A stretch of DNA of 40,847 nt. Source: an uncultured Bacilli bacterium (lineage in GTDB: Bacteria > Bacillota_I > Bacilli_A > RF39 > UBA660). The notes beneath the pieces are model-generated. The model ran no database searches, was not told the origin of the DNA, and worked only from the letters and a program-made list of their open reading frames with translations. The stretch lies in contig CAKOXU010000006.1 in the NCBI GenBank assembly GCA_934130235.1, positions 1 to 40,847 on the forward strand, written 5' to 3'. The translations under genes were made by a program, and so were the position numbers. The first letter of the stretch is position 1, and the number at the start of each line of letters is the position of its first letter. Of this stretch, positions 1 through 7,524 are shown piece after piece.

Positions 1-521
1 AAAAAAAATATCCCAATAATCCTAGCAATACCTATGAAATACCTGATGAAACTAAAGTATGTTATTGGATCTTGGATACAATTGAAAGAAAAAAATATGG
101 ACCATATAATAGTAAAGAACAATTTGATAAGAAACTAAATGAATTTAGCATTGGAAATTTACAATTAAAAGAATTAGATAGTTATGAGAAAAAGCAAATA
201 AATAAAAGTAATTATAAAGATATTTGGTTTGGAAAAAATGTTAAACTTGTTGAAAATTATGATAGAAATGTCACAGATGCATATTTGATAACAGAAGATG
301 GAGTTATTAACTTTGCTTGGAATATTTCAAAATATAAAAATATAAAAAGTGAAAGTTTGTTATATATAGTAATGAAAAAAGAATTAGATATTAAATATCA
401 ATATATAATAGTAGATTATAAAAATAATGATTATAAAGTTTTTACAACACTTGATGAATTGTCTGAAACTGATAGAAAAATATTTAAAGAATCTGATGGT
501 TTTATAAATACTATAAATTAG
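1..521 (+). CDS. Hypothetical protein, 3' part only
   Basis: The reading frame is open from the left edge to the TAG at 519-521, so the true start lies outside the window. A TTG at 72 begins no convincing gene: it has no ribosome binding site and the frame upstream of it still reads as protein-like sequence. The visible part is about 173 residues, rich in Lys, Asn, Tyr and Asp, with no signal peptide or membrane segment. I recognise no family or catalytic motif. A good intrinsic terminator follows at once, so this is the last gene of its transcript. Confidence 0.6.
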   Translation, partial: KKYPNNPSNTYEIPDETKVCYWILDTIERKKYGPYNSKEQFDKKLNEFSIGNLQLKELDSYEKKQINKSNYKDIWFGKNVKLVENYDRNVTDAYLITEDGVINFAWNISKYKNIKSESLLYIVMKKELDIKYQYIIVDYKNNDYKVFTTLDELSETDRKIFKESDGFINTIN

Positions 522-535
522 CAAAAGAAAAAATT

Positions 536-562
536 AAAAGGAACTCTATTGAATTCCTTTTT
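536..562 (+). terminator. Intrinsic terminator after the first gene
   Basis: An 8-bp arm at 536-543 pairs with 554-561. Two further pairs form past one mismatch, and the loop is short. The 3' arm runs into a T-rich tract. It lies 15 bases after the stop of the partial gene. Confidence 0.75.
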
Positions 563-632
563 ATTATATGGGAGATTATAGTATGATAAGCATAATTTTA
601 AAATATTGGATAGAAATTAATAATATAAAAGT

Positions 633-664
633 AAGAAGAGTAACCTAAGGGTTGCTCTTCTTTT
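633..664 (+). terminator. Second intrinsic terminator
   Basis: The arm at 633-640 pairs with 655-662, extended inward by a G-U pair and AACC/GGTT, with a loop of about three bases. A short T tract follows. It ends a transcript of about 70 bases after the first terminator, which holds no convincing gene, or it acts as a backup. Confidence 0.7.
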
Positions 665-752
665 GTTTTATAGATAAATTCAAAATTTTAGTAAATTATT
701 ATTATAGGCCTTATGATATATTATATGTTTTTTTTAATTTTTTTCTTATCAA

Positions 753-781
753 TTTACATTTTAATGTATGCATGCTATAAT
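753..781 (+). promoter_or_regulatory. Promoter of the cysteine desulfurase operon
   Basis: TTTACA at 753-758 and TATAAT at 776-781 are separated by 17 bases. The predicted transcription start, about 788, falls on the Shine-Dalgarno AGGTGAT (787-793), so the leader would be only about 9 bases. The promoter lies inside an upstream extension of the next reading frame, which argues against that extension being translated. Confidence 0.7.
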
Positions 782-796
782 TATGTAGGTGATAAA

Positions 797-1933
797 ATGA
801 TATATTTAGATTATAGTGCAACTACACCAGTAGATAGTGAAGTTTTAGATTCTTTTAATAAAGCAACAATGAAATATATAGGAAATCCTAATTCGTTGCA
901 CAAATTAGGAGTTGAAGCAAAAAAAGTGATAGATGCATCAACTGAACAAATCAAGAAATTATTAAACTTAACGGATCAAGAAATTGTTTATACGAGTGGT
1001 TCGAGTGAATCAAATAATTTAGCCATTAAAGGAATATGTGAAGCTTATCCCAATCGTGGGAAACATATTATTACTACTGAACTCGAACATTCTTCTATAT
1101 ACGGACCAATAAATTATTTAGTAGATAAAGGTTATAGTGTTGATTTTGTTAAACTAAATGAAGACGGATTAGTTGATTTATCCGATTTAGAAAGGTTAAT
1201 AACAGATGATACTATATTAGTAAGTATAAATGCAGTAAATAGTGAGGTTGGTATAGCTCAACCTATTGATAAGATTGCTGATATAGTAAAAAAACATAAA
1301 TTATGCTTTTTTCATTGTGATATGACACAAGCAATTGGTAAAATAAAAGTTTCTTTAGATAATATAGATTTAGTTAGTTTTACTGCACATAAATTTTTTG
1401 GAATTAAGGGTGTAGGCGTATTAGTAAAGAATAAAAAAATTAAATTAACACCTATAATTCATGGAGGTAAGGCGACTACTATATATAGAAGTGGTACTCC
1501 TTTTACGGGATTAATAGTATCTTTGGCTAAGGCTCTTCGTTTAGCACTGAATGATTTAGACGATAAATATAATTACGTATATGAACTAAATAAGTATGTA
1601 AAAGAAGAATTAAAAAAGTATGATAAAGTTAAAATAAACAGTAATGATTTTTCTATTCCTTACGTACTTAATTTAAGTGTTTTAGGCATTAAACCTGAAA
1701 CATTTCAGCACGCTTTAGAAGAATATGAAGTATATATTTCTACTCAAACGGCATGTTCTATGAATAATAGTCCATCTAAAGCGGTAATGGCTGTAACAAA
1801 CGATATTAAAAGAGCTACATCTAGTATAAGAATAAGTTTATCATATAAAACAACAAAAAAAGAAGTAAAAGATTTTTTAATTTATTTTGATAAGTGTTAT
1901 AGGAGACTTACGAGTTTAAATGAAAATAATTAG
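797..1933 (+). CDS. Cysteine desulfurase (NifS/IscS-type, class V aminotransferase fold)
   Basis: This 378-residue PLP enzyme should take sulfur from cysteine, leaving alanine, and pass the persulfide on for Fe-S cluster or tRNA thiolation. Visible features are the N-terminal LDYSATTPV, the PLP-binding SGSSESNNLA, a PLP lysine near K199 (TAHKFFG) and the mobile-loop cysteine near C320 (TACSM). The usual glycine/Gln-rich loop is changed to HGGKATTIYRSGT. I chose ATG 797 because AGGTGAT lies 3 bases upstream and the family begins with this motif; a longer frame from 713 would add 28 hydrophobic residues and cover the promoter. No IscU/SufU gene is adjacent. The gene overlaps the next by 14 bases and starts a four-gene operon with two thiol-redox proteins. 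Which pathway it serves is not shown. Confidence 0.88.
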   Translation: MIYLDYSATTPVDSEVLDSFNKATMKYIGNPNSLHKLGVEAKKVIDASTEQIKKLLNLTDQEIVYTSGSSESNNLAIKGICEAYPNRGKHIITTELEHSSIYGPINYLVDKGYSVDFVKLNEDGLVDLSDLERLITDDTILVSINAVNSEVGIAQPIDKIADIVKKHKLCFFHCDMTQAIGKIKVSLDNIDLVSFTAHKFFGIKGVGVLVKNKKIKLTPIIHGGKATTIYRSGTPFTGLIVSLAKALRLALNDLDDKYNYVYELNKYVKEELKKYDKVKINSNDFSIPYVLNLSVLGIKPETFQHALEEYEVYISTQTACSMNNSPSKAVMAVTNDIKRATSSIRISLSYKTTKKEVKDFLIYFDKCYRRLTSLNENN

Positions 1934-2165
1934 AATAAGTGCGATATGGTGTAGTAGTTGTATAATTATGAAATCTAGATTTAATGATGTAGTTAAAGAT
2001 AAAAATATTGAACTTATAGATTTAGATTATGATTTTGATGATGTAGATGAGTATATGGTAGGTTCTATATTACCTGTATATATAAAACAAGTAGGTAATA
2101 AAGAAATAGGAAGATTAGTAGGGGAGCACTCTAAAGAAGAATTAGAAAGTTTTTTAGGTGATTAA
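1920..2165 (+). CDS. Small thioredoxin-like protein
   Basis: At 81 residues this is a minimal thioredoxin or glutaredoxin-like protein. It opens with a beta strand followed by WCSSC at residues 10-14, the CxxC redox pair, and a proline before the third strand (ILPVY) fits the cis-Pro position. It has no signal peptide, so it should be cytosolic. The start overlaps the end of the desulfurase gene in another frame, and the next gene begins one base after its stop, so the three are probably translationally coupled. An attractive role, by inference, is to pass electrons to the CcdA-like membrane protein encoded next. It is shorter than a normal thioredoxin (about 105 residues). Confidence 0.7.
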   Translation: MKIIRISAIWCSSCIIMKSRFNDVVKDKNIELIDLDYDFDDVDEYMVGSILPVYIKQVGNKEIGRLVGEHSKEELESFLGD

Positions 2166-3359
2166 ATGAAGAAGTATTTTTATGCATTAATAGTATTTTT
2201 TATGTTTATACCATTTGTTTCTGCAAAAGAGACTGTTGTATATTTATTTCACAGTGATACTTGCCCTCATTGTAAAGAAGAAAGAGCTTATCTTTCAACT
2301 ATAAAAGATGAGAATATAAAGATAAAATATTATGAGGTGAGTAAATATAGTAATTTATATGAAAAAGTAAAAAAAAGGTTAGGAATATCTGAGAATAGTG
2401 TACCAATTACTATAGTAGGAACTGATTATGAAATAGGTTATAGCTCTGATATGAAAGGTACTATAGATAATCTTATTTATTCATATAAAGATAAAGATTA
2501 TTGTGATGCGGTACAATTAATTATAGACAATAAAAATCAAGATAAGATAAATGCATGTATTGTAAAAAATAAAGGTATATATGATATAGAAAATCAAGTG
2601 GATAAAAAGATTAGTTTTTTAGGAAAAACTCTTGAATTTAATGCTAAGAGTGTATCTCTGCCTTTAATAAGTATAATAATAGGATTTATAGATGGATTTA
2701 ATCCATGTGCTACATGGGTATTAATCTTTTTAATTACTATGTTATTTAATATGCAAGATAGGCGCAAGATGTGGATATTAGGTATTACTTTTTTAATAAC
2801 AAGTGGCCTTATATATTTAGTATTTATGTTAGGACTTTTAACTATTACTAATAGTTTGATTAGTACATATTTTAAATATGTGATTGCATCAGTAGCCTTA
2901 ATAGGTGGTATAGTTAATTTAATAAGCTTTAAAAAGAGTTTAAAAGAAGATACCGGTTGTCAAGTAACTGATAAGAAAAAGAGATTAAAAATAATTGATA
3001 GAATAAAAAAAATAGTTACAGAAAAGCATTTATTAATAAGTATAATTGGAATAATGTTTTTAGCTATTTCTGTTAACTTTGTAGAATTACTATGTTCATC
3101 TGGATTACCAACGGTATTTATAAGTATATTATCGCTTAATGATTTAAATAACATACAATATTTTATATATATGGCTTTATATATTATTATGTTTATGATA
3201 GATGACATTATTATATTTATAATTGCTATGAAAACTTTTAAAATTACTGGAATATCAAATAAGTATACAAAGTATTCACATTTAATAGGTGGACTTATTA
3301 TGTTGGTTATAGGTTTACTTATGTTATTTAAAATGGATTGGTTAATGTTTAATTTCTAA
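2166..3359 (+). CDS. Thioredoxin-CcdA/DsbD-like membrane fusion
   Basis: The 397-residue protein has a signal sequence (residues 1-20, ending VSA), an extracytoplasmic thioredoxin/glutaredoxin-like domain with CPHC at 33-36, and from about residue 165 a polytopic membrane domain. That domain resembles CcdA/DsbD: one cysteine sits in GFNPCA (C181) and another in LLCSSGLP (C310), the two positions such transporters use to carry electrons across the membrane. The likely role is to bring reducing power from the cytosol to its own outer CPHC domain and then to secreted thiol proteins. The gene starts directly after the mini-thioredoxin stop and overlaps the Smr gene by one base (TAATG). Fusion of the outer thioredoxin to CcdA recalls DsbD, but the order is simplified. 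Confidence 0.75.
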   Translation: MKKYFYALIVFFMFIPFVSAKETVVYLFHSDTCPHCKEERAYLSTIKDENIKIKYYEVSKYSNLYEKVKKRLGISENSVPITIVGTDYEIGYSSDMKGTIDNLIYSYKDKDYCDAVQLIIDNKNQDKINACIVKNKGIYDIENQVDKKISFLGKTLEFNAKSVSLPLISIIIGFIDGFNPCATWVLIFLITMLFNMQDRRKMWILGITFLITSGLIYLVFMLGLLTITNSLISTYFKYVIASVALIGGIVNLISFKKSLKEDTGCQVTDKKKRLKIIDRIKKIVTEKHLLISIIGIMFLAISVNFVELLCSSGLPTVFISILSLNDLNNIQYFIYMALYIIMFMIDDIIIFIIAMKTFKITGISNKYTKYSHLIGGLIMLVIGLLMLFKMDWLMFNF

Positions 3360-3625
3360 TGGAATTAAAAGAAGTGATTTTTACAAATAGTATTCCAAGT
3401 ATAGATTTGCACGGATTAGACAGAGATACTGCTCGTGTTAAAGTATTAGAGTTTATAAATGATAATAAGGTTATGAAAAATGAAACTATAAGTATTATAC
3501 ATGGTATAGGTAATGGTATTTTATTAAAAGATGTACACAATACACTAAAAAACAGTAAAGATGTATTAGATTACAAATTACATTTTAATAATACAGGTGA
3601 AACTATAGTTAAAATTAAGATATAA
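3359..3625 (+). CDS. Stand-alone Smr domain protein
   Basis: This 88-residue protein is essentially only a Smr (small MutS-related) domain. It has the IDLHG motif at about residues 15-19 with TARVKVLEFI after it, then the IIHGIGNGIL loop near 46-55. Smr domains are nicking or RNA-cleaving nucleases found at the C-terminus of MutS2 and as single-domain proteins. There is no MutS part here and no upstream fragment of one, so it looks complete. It is translationally coupled to the preceding membrane gene through TAATG. Its link to thiol chemistry is unclear and may be only shared transcription. Confidence 0.75.
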   Translation: MELKEVIFTNSIPSIDLHGLDRDTARVKVLEFINDNKVMKNETISIIHGIGNGILLKDVHNTLKNSKDVLDYKLHFNNTGETIVKIKI

Positions 3626-3651
3626 AGTATTGAAAATTCAATACTTTTTTT
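3624..3651 (+). terminator. Intrinsic terminator of the thiol operon
   Basis: Arms at 3624-3634 and 3637-3647 form a strong stem, leaving a small loop in practice, followed by a T tract. The Smr stop codon is at its foot. The -35 box of the next promoter lies inside the hairpin. Confidence 0.8.
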
Positions 3652-3658
3652 GTATAAT
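3630..3658 (+). promoter_or_regulatory. Promoter embedded in the terminator
   Basis: TTGAAA at 3630-3635 and TATAAT at 3653-3658 have a 17-base spacer. The -35 box is in the 5' arm and loop of the terminator and the spacer holds its T tract, so the two elements share the same bases. The leader to ATG 3675 would be about 10 bases. Confidence 0.65.
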
Positions 3659-3674
3659 TGTATTAGAGGTTTTT

Positions 3675-4214
3675 ATGAGATTAAAAAGTTTAATAAAAAT
3701 ATTTGTTGTAAAAGACAGTCAAATATATATGTTAGAAGATAAATTTATTGATATAATAGATGATGTAGATAAACTCAATAAGAATTATATTAAAACACTT
3801 AAGATTAAGAATATAGAATTAAAACAGTGCTATACATTTATTAAAAAAGGAAAAATTAGTGTTGATGTCACTGTCATGTATGTTGATATTGTTAATTATA
3901 CTGATTTATCAAAGGATTATGAATTATTAAAATTAGGAAAAGATGAATGCAGTAAAAAGGGAATGGAATATATTAGATCTATTTTGGAACACTTTAATAC
4001 ATTAAAAAAAATATATCCTAATACATTTAGTATTCCAGAGGTTCAAAAATTGTTTGAAAATACATATAATATAAAGTATGATAGAAGAAATTTTAGAAAA
4101 CGATTATTGGTTAGTAAATGTGTTAAAGAATTAGATATTTATGGTAAGTATGGTAAGGGTAGACCTGCTAAGATGTATGAATTTATTGGCGATATGGATA
4201 AGGAAGTAGTGTAG
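3675..4214 (+). CDS. NrtR-like winged-helix regulator with degenerate Nudix part
   Basis: The C-terminal half, roughly residues 115-175, matches the NrtR-type winged helix: FSIPEVQKLFE, then DRRNFRKRLL, then GRPAKMYEF at the end. In NrtR this domain binds DNA upstream of NAD-synthesis genes, and an N-terminal Nudix-like domain senses ADP-ribose. Here the N-terminal half is short and shows no Nudix box (GX5EX7REXXEEXG), so it should be non-catalytic. ATG 3675 is chosen because AGAGG precedes it and a consensus -10 sits 16 bases upstream; the longer frame from 3630 would begin inside the terminator. No NAD gene is in the window, so the target is unknown. The protein is 179 residues, shorter than typical NrtR (about 220). 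Confidence 0.6.
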   Translation: MRLKSLIKIFVVKDSQIYMLEDKFIDIIDDVDKLNKNYIKTLKIKNIELKQCYTFIKKGKISVDVTVMYVDIVNYTDLSKDYELLKLGKDECSKKGMEYIRSILEHFNTLKKIYPNTFSIPEVQKLFENTYNIKYDRRNFRKRLLVSKCVKELDIYGKYGKGRPAKMYEFIGDMDKEVV

Positions 4215-4215
4215 T

Positions 4216-4332
4216 ATGAACGAAGCGAGACCTATGTTTTGGTATTTTTTAATTTTATTAATAATTTTTATTTATGTTTTATTTGCGTATCATAATTTTT
4301 TAGTTGACTACAGAATTGACAATATGTTTTAA
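4216..4332 (+). CDS. Small single-span membrane peptide (38 aa)
   Basis: A 38-residue frame starts one base after the regulator stop, with AAGGAAG at 4200-4206 placed 9 bases before the ATG. The peptide has a short polar start (MNEARPMFW), one hydrophobic helix of about 17 residues rich in Leu, Ile and Phe, and a polar tail ending DYRIDNMF. No family is recognised. It is probably co-translated with the NrtR-like protein and ends 16 bases before the rpsL promoter. It could be a real small membrane protein or a chance frame; the good SD and tight spacing favour the former. Confidence 0.45.
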   Translation: MNEARPMFWYFLILLIIFIYVLFAYHNFLVDYRIDNMF

Positions 4333-4348
4333 AAACTTTAAATATGTA

Positions 4349-4377
4349 TTGACAAATAATTTTAAAGATGATATATT
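4349..4377 (+). promoter_or_regulatory. Strong promoter of the str operon
   Basis: A perfect TTGACA (4349-4354) and TATATT (4372-4377) are separated by 17 bases, with TGA just before the -10 as an extended element. It is the closest match to the -35 consensus seen in the window, as expected for ribosomal genes. The leader to rpsL is about 83 bases, long for this genome. Confidence 0.85.
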
Positions 4378-4393
4378 ATTATTGCTTTTTATG

Positions 4394-4411
4394 GAATTGC
4401 GTTTGCAATTC
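4394..4411 (+). other. Hairpin in the rpsL leader
   Basis: GAATTGC at 4394-4400 pairs perfectly with GCAATTC at 4405-4411 around a 4-base GTTT loop. It lies about 10 bases after the predicted transcription start. It may stabilise the transcript 5' end or be a binding site for autoregulation; neither is shown. The following bases are not T-rich enough for a terminator. Confidence 0.4.
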
Positions 4412-4466
4412 TTTAATTAAGAGAAAAATGAAACACCTGGAAGTGTGTAAAGAAAGGAGAAATAAT

Positions 4467-4883
4467 ATGCCAACTATAAATCAATTAGTTAGAAAGAACA
4501 GAAGTAAGAAAACTAGAAAGAGTAAATCTCCAGTTTTAAATATTGGATATAACTCTAAAGATAAAGTTCAAACAAATAAAACAGCACCACAAAAACGTGG
4601 AGTATGTACTCGTGTTGGAACTATGACACCTAAGAAACCAAACTCAGCATTAAGAAAGTATGCTCGTGTTAGACTTTCTAATAATATGGAAGTTACTGCA
4701 TATATACCTGGTGAAGGTCATAATTTACAGGAGCACAGTGTTGTTTTAATACGTGGTGGTCGTGTTAAGGACTTAATCGGTGTTCGTTATCATATTGTAC
4801 GTGGTACATTAGATACAGCAGGAATTGATGCTAGACGTCAAGGTCGTAGTAAATATGGTACTAAGAAACCAAAAAATAAATAA
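4467..4883 (+). CDS. rpsL: 30S ribosomal protein S12
   Basis: The 138-residue protein has the family start MPTINQLVRK, the decoding-site loop TPKKPNSALRK (K56 in this numbering) and GGRVKD (K101, D102). S12 lies at the decoding centre and controls tRNA selection accuracy. ATG 4467 has AAAGGAGA before it; an in-frame upstream extension to 4368 is just leader. Unusually, residue 104 is Ile (codon ATC, 4776-4778) where almost all S12 sequences I know have Pro (KDLPGVRYH). Changes at this proline in other bacteria cause streptomycin resistance or dependence. Asp102, the RimO methylthiolation site, is kept. The gene is first in the str operon, 16 bases before rpsG. Confidence 0.97.
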   Translation: MPTINQLVRKNRSKKTRKSKSPVLNIGYNSKDKVQTNKTAPQKRGVCTRVGTMTPKKPNSALRKYARVRLSNNMEVTAYIPGEGHNLQEHSVVLIRGGRVKDLIGVRYHIVRGTLDTAGIDARRQGRSKYGTKKPKNK

Positions 4884-4899
4884 TAAAGGAGGAAATTAA

Positions 4900-5367
4900 A
4901 TGCGTAAGAGACGTGCAGTTAAAAGAGATGTTTTAGCTGATCCTATTTATAATTCTAAGTTGGTTACTAAGATTATTAATCAAATTATGAAAGATGGAAA
5001 AAAGGGTATAGCTCAAACAATATTTTATGATGCAATGAACATAGTTAGTGAAAAAACTAAAGAAGAACCTATGGAAGTATTAGATAAAGCTTTAGAAAAT
5101 ATAATGCCTGCTTTAGAGGTTAAATCTCGCCGTGTAGGTGGAGCTAACTATCAAGTACCAATCGAAGTTAAGGCTGATCGTAAACAAGCTTTAGGAATTC
5201 GTTGGTTAATCAATTATGCAAGATTAAGAGGTGGTCATTCTATGGCTGAAAATCTTGCTAACGAAATAATGGATGCAGCTAATGGAACTGGTGCAGCCGT
5301 TAAGAAACGTGAAGATACACACAGAATGGCAGAAGCTAATAAAGCATTTGCACATTATAGATGGTAG
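4900..5367 (+). CDS. rpsG: 30S ribosomal protein S7
   Basis: The 155-residue protein covers the full family length (about 156). It starts MRKRRAVKRDVLADP and carries the typical SRRVGGANYQVP and GHSMAENLANE motifs, ending AFAHYRW. S7 binds the 3' major domain of 16S rRNA and starts assembly of the 30S head; in other bacteria it can repress its own operon. AAAGGAGG sits 7 bases before the ATG. It lies between rpsL and fusA with gaps of 16 and 14 bases. Like its neighbours it uses many CGT arginine codons, while the surrounding genes mostly use AGA, a sign of high expression. Confidence 0.97.
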   Translation: MRKRRAVKRDVLADPIYNSKLVTKIINQIMKDGKKGIAQTIFYDAMNIVSEKTKEEPMEVLDKALENIMPALEVKSRRVGGANYQVPIEVKADRKQALGIRWLINYARLRGGHSMAENLANEIMDAANGTGAAVKKREDTHRMAEANKAFAHYRW

Positions 5368-5381
5368 AAAGGAATTAGAGT

Positions 5382-7451
5382 ATGGCTCGTGAATATAGTC
5401 TAGAAAATACTAGAAATTTAGGAATAATGGCTCATATAGATGCAGGAAAAACAACTTGTACTGAGCGTATATTATTTCATACAGGAAAAATCCATAAAAT
5501 AGGAGAAACACATGATGGTGAATCTCAAATGGACTGGATGGAACAAGAACAAGAACGTGGTATTACTATTACTTCAGCAGCAACTACTGCTTACTGGAAA
5601 GGTCATAGATTTAACATAATAGATACACCTGGACACGTAGACTTTACAGTTGAGGTATCAAGATCACTTCGTGTACTTGATGGTGCAGTAGCGCTTCTAG
5701 ACGCTCAAGCAGGTGTAGAACCTCAGACTGAGACTGTTTGGAGACAAGCTACAGAGTTTAAAGTACCAAGGATGATTTTTTGTAACAAAATGGATAAAAT
5801 GGGCGCTAGTTTTGAATACAGTTTATCAACTATTGATTCAAGATTAGGTGTTAATGCAAAACCTATTCAATGGCCAATTGGTGCAGAAAATGAATTTGAT
5901 GGAATTATAGATTTAATTACTCGCACAGCTTATCATTATGACCGTGAACAACATGAGGAACCAACAATAATAGATATACCTGATGATTTAAAGGATATAG
6001 TAGAAGAAAAACGTAATGATTTAATTGAGGCTGTTGCTGAATTTGATGATGAATTAATGGAAAAATACTTAGAGGGAGAAGAAATAAGTGTTGAATTAAT
6101 AAAGAAAGCTATTCGTAAAGGAACGCTTGCTGTTGAATTCTTCCCAGTGTTATGTGGTACTGCATTAGGAAATACAGGAGTTAAATTACTTCTTGATGCT
6201 GTAGTTGATTATTTACCAAGTCCAGTAGATATTGAATCTATTAAAGGTGTTGATTTAGATGGAAATCCAATCGAAAGACATCCTAAGGACTCTGAACCAT
6301 TTTCAGCTTTAGCATTTAAAATAATGACAGACCCATTTGTAGGACGTTTATCATTCTTCCGTGTTTATTCAGGACATTTATCAAGTGGTTCATATGTGTT
6401 AAATGCAACAAAAAACACTAAAGAAAGAATTGGACGTATATTATTAATGCACGCTAATAACCGTACTGAAATCAATGAAGTATGGACAGGTGATATAGCT
6501 GCTGCAGTAGGATTAAAAAATACTACTACTGGTGATACTTTGTGTGATGAAAAGAAACCTTGTATTCTTGAATCTATGGAGTTCCCAGAACCAGTTATTG
6601 AATTAGCTGTAGAACCAAAATCTAAAGCAGATCAAGATAAGATGGCTTTAGCTTTACAAAAATTATCAGAAGAGGATCCAACTTTTAGAGCTTCAACTAA
6701 TCATGAAACTGGTCAAACAATTATAGCTGGTATGGGTGAGTTACACTTAGATATAATTGTTGATCGTATGAAAAGAGAATTTAATGTAGAGGCTAATATT
6801 GGTCAACCTCAAGTATCTTATCGTGAAACATTAACACAAGCTGGTGAATGTGAAGGTAAGTATATTAAACAATCTGGTGGACGTGGACAATATGGACATG
6901 TTAGAATCAAATTTGAACCAAATCCAGATAAGGGATATGAATTTGTTGATGCAGTAGTAGGTGGAGTTGTTCCAAGAGAATATATTCCTGTTACTGACAA
7001 AGGATTACAAGATGCTATGAAAACAGGTATACTTGCTGGATATCCAATGGTTGATATAAAGGCTACTTTATATGATGGATCATACCATGAAGTAGACTCA
7101 TCAGAAATGGCATTTAAGGTTGCAGCTTCTTTAGCCTTAAAGGATGCTAAGAATAAATGTAAACCTGTATTACTTGAACCAATTATGAAGGTACAAGTTG
7201 TAGTACCGGATGAATATTTAGGAAATGTTATGGGAGATATTACATCTCGTCGTGGACGTCCTATGGGTCAAGAATCACGTGGAAATGCTTTAGCTATTGA
7301 TGCTATGGTACCACTTTCAGAAATGTTTGGATATGCTACATCACTTCGTAGTAATACTCAGGGAAGAGGAAACTTTGTAATGGAATTTGATCATTACGAA
7401 GAGGTTCCAAAGAACATAGCTGAAGAAATAATAAAGAAAAATGGAAATTAA
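5382..7451 (+). CDS. fusA: Translation elongation factor G
   Basis: At 689 residues this is full-length EF-G, the GTPase that moves tRNAs and mRNA after peptide transfer and, with RRF, recycles ribosomes. The G motifs are present: AHIDAGKTT near residue 16, DTPGHVDFT for G3 and NKMDKMG for G4. Effector-loop RGITITSAATT and the later domains (GRGQYGHV, domain IV tip region RGRPMGQE) are intact. AAAGGAATTAGAG precedes the ATG. It is the third gene of the str operon; tuf follows after 73 bases with its own promoter, and no terminator lies between, so read-through is likely. Confidence 0.97.
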   Translation: MAREYSLENTRNLGIMAHIDAGKTTCTERILFHTGKIHKIGETHDGESQMDWMEQEQERGITITSAATTAYWKGHRFNIIDTPGHVDFTVEVSRSLRVLDGAVALLDAQAGVEPQTETVWRQATEFKVPRMIFCNKMDKMGASFEYSLSTIDSRLGVNAKPIQWPIGAENEFDGIIDLITRTAYHYDREQHEEPTIIDIPDDLKDIVEEKRNDLIEAVAEFDDELMEKYLEGEEISVELIKKAIRKGTLAVEFFPVLCGTALGNTGVKLLLDAVVDYLPSPVDIESIKGVDLDGNPIERHPKDSEPFSALAFKIMTDPFVGRLSFFRVYSGHLSSGSYVLNATKNTKERIGRILLMHANNRTEINEVWTGDIAAAVGLKNTTTGDTLCDEKKPCILESMEFPEPVIELAVEPKSKADQDKMALALQKLSEEDPTFRASTNHETGQTIIAGMGELHLDIIVDRMKREFNVEANIGQPQVSYRETLTQAGECEGKYIKQSGGRGQYGHVRIKFEPNPDKGYEFVDAVVGGVVPREYIPVTDKGLQDAMKTGILAGYPMVDIKATLYDGSYHEVDSSEMAFKVAASLALKDAKNKCKPVLLEPIMKVQVVVPDEYLGNVMGDITSRRGRPMGQESRGNALAIDAMVPLSEMFGYATSLRSNTQGRGNFVMEFDHYEEVPKNIAEEIIKKNGN

Positions 7452-7461
7452 TTAAAAAGTA

Positions 7462-7490
7462 TTGATATTTTTTGCTAATTGATATAAAAT
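7462..7490 (+). promoter_or_regulatory. Internal promoter of tuf
   Basis: TTGATA (7462-7467) and TAAAAT (7485-7490) are 17 bases apart, in the gap between fusA and tuf. This would let EF-Tu be made in excess of the other str products, as in many bacteria. Confidence 0.65.
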
Positions 7491-7524
7491 ATTATTGTAA
7501 TTAATAAATAAGGAGGAAAAAATT

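Noticed and set aside
583..648. 21-residue hydrophobic micro-frame between two terminators, considered as a toxin peptide
   Set aside because: A weak SD exists, but no promoter is seen and the stop lies in a terminator loop; too short to support.
713..796. Upstream extension adding 28 residues to the cysteine desulfurase
   Set aside because: It covers a consensus promoter and has no SD, while ATG 797 has AGGTGAT and begins at the conserved family N-terminus.
4368..4466. N-terminal extension of S12
   Set aside because: It lies in the transcribed leader, starts inside the -10 region and precedes the canonical MPTINQLVRK start with its strong SD.
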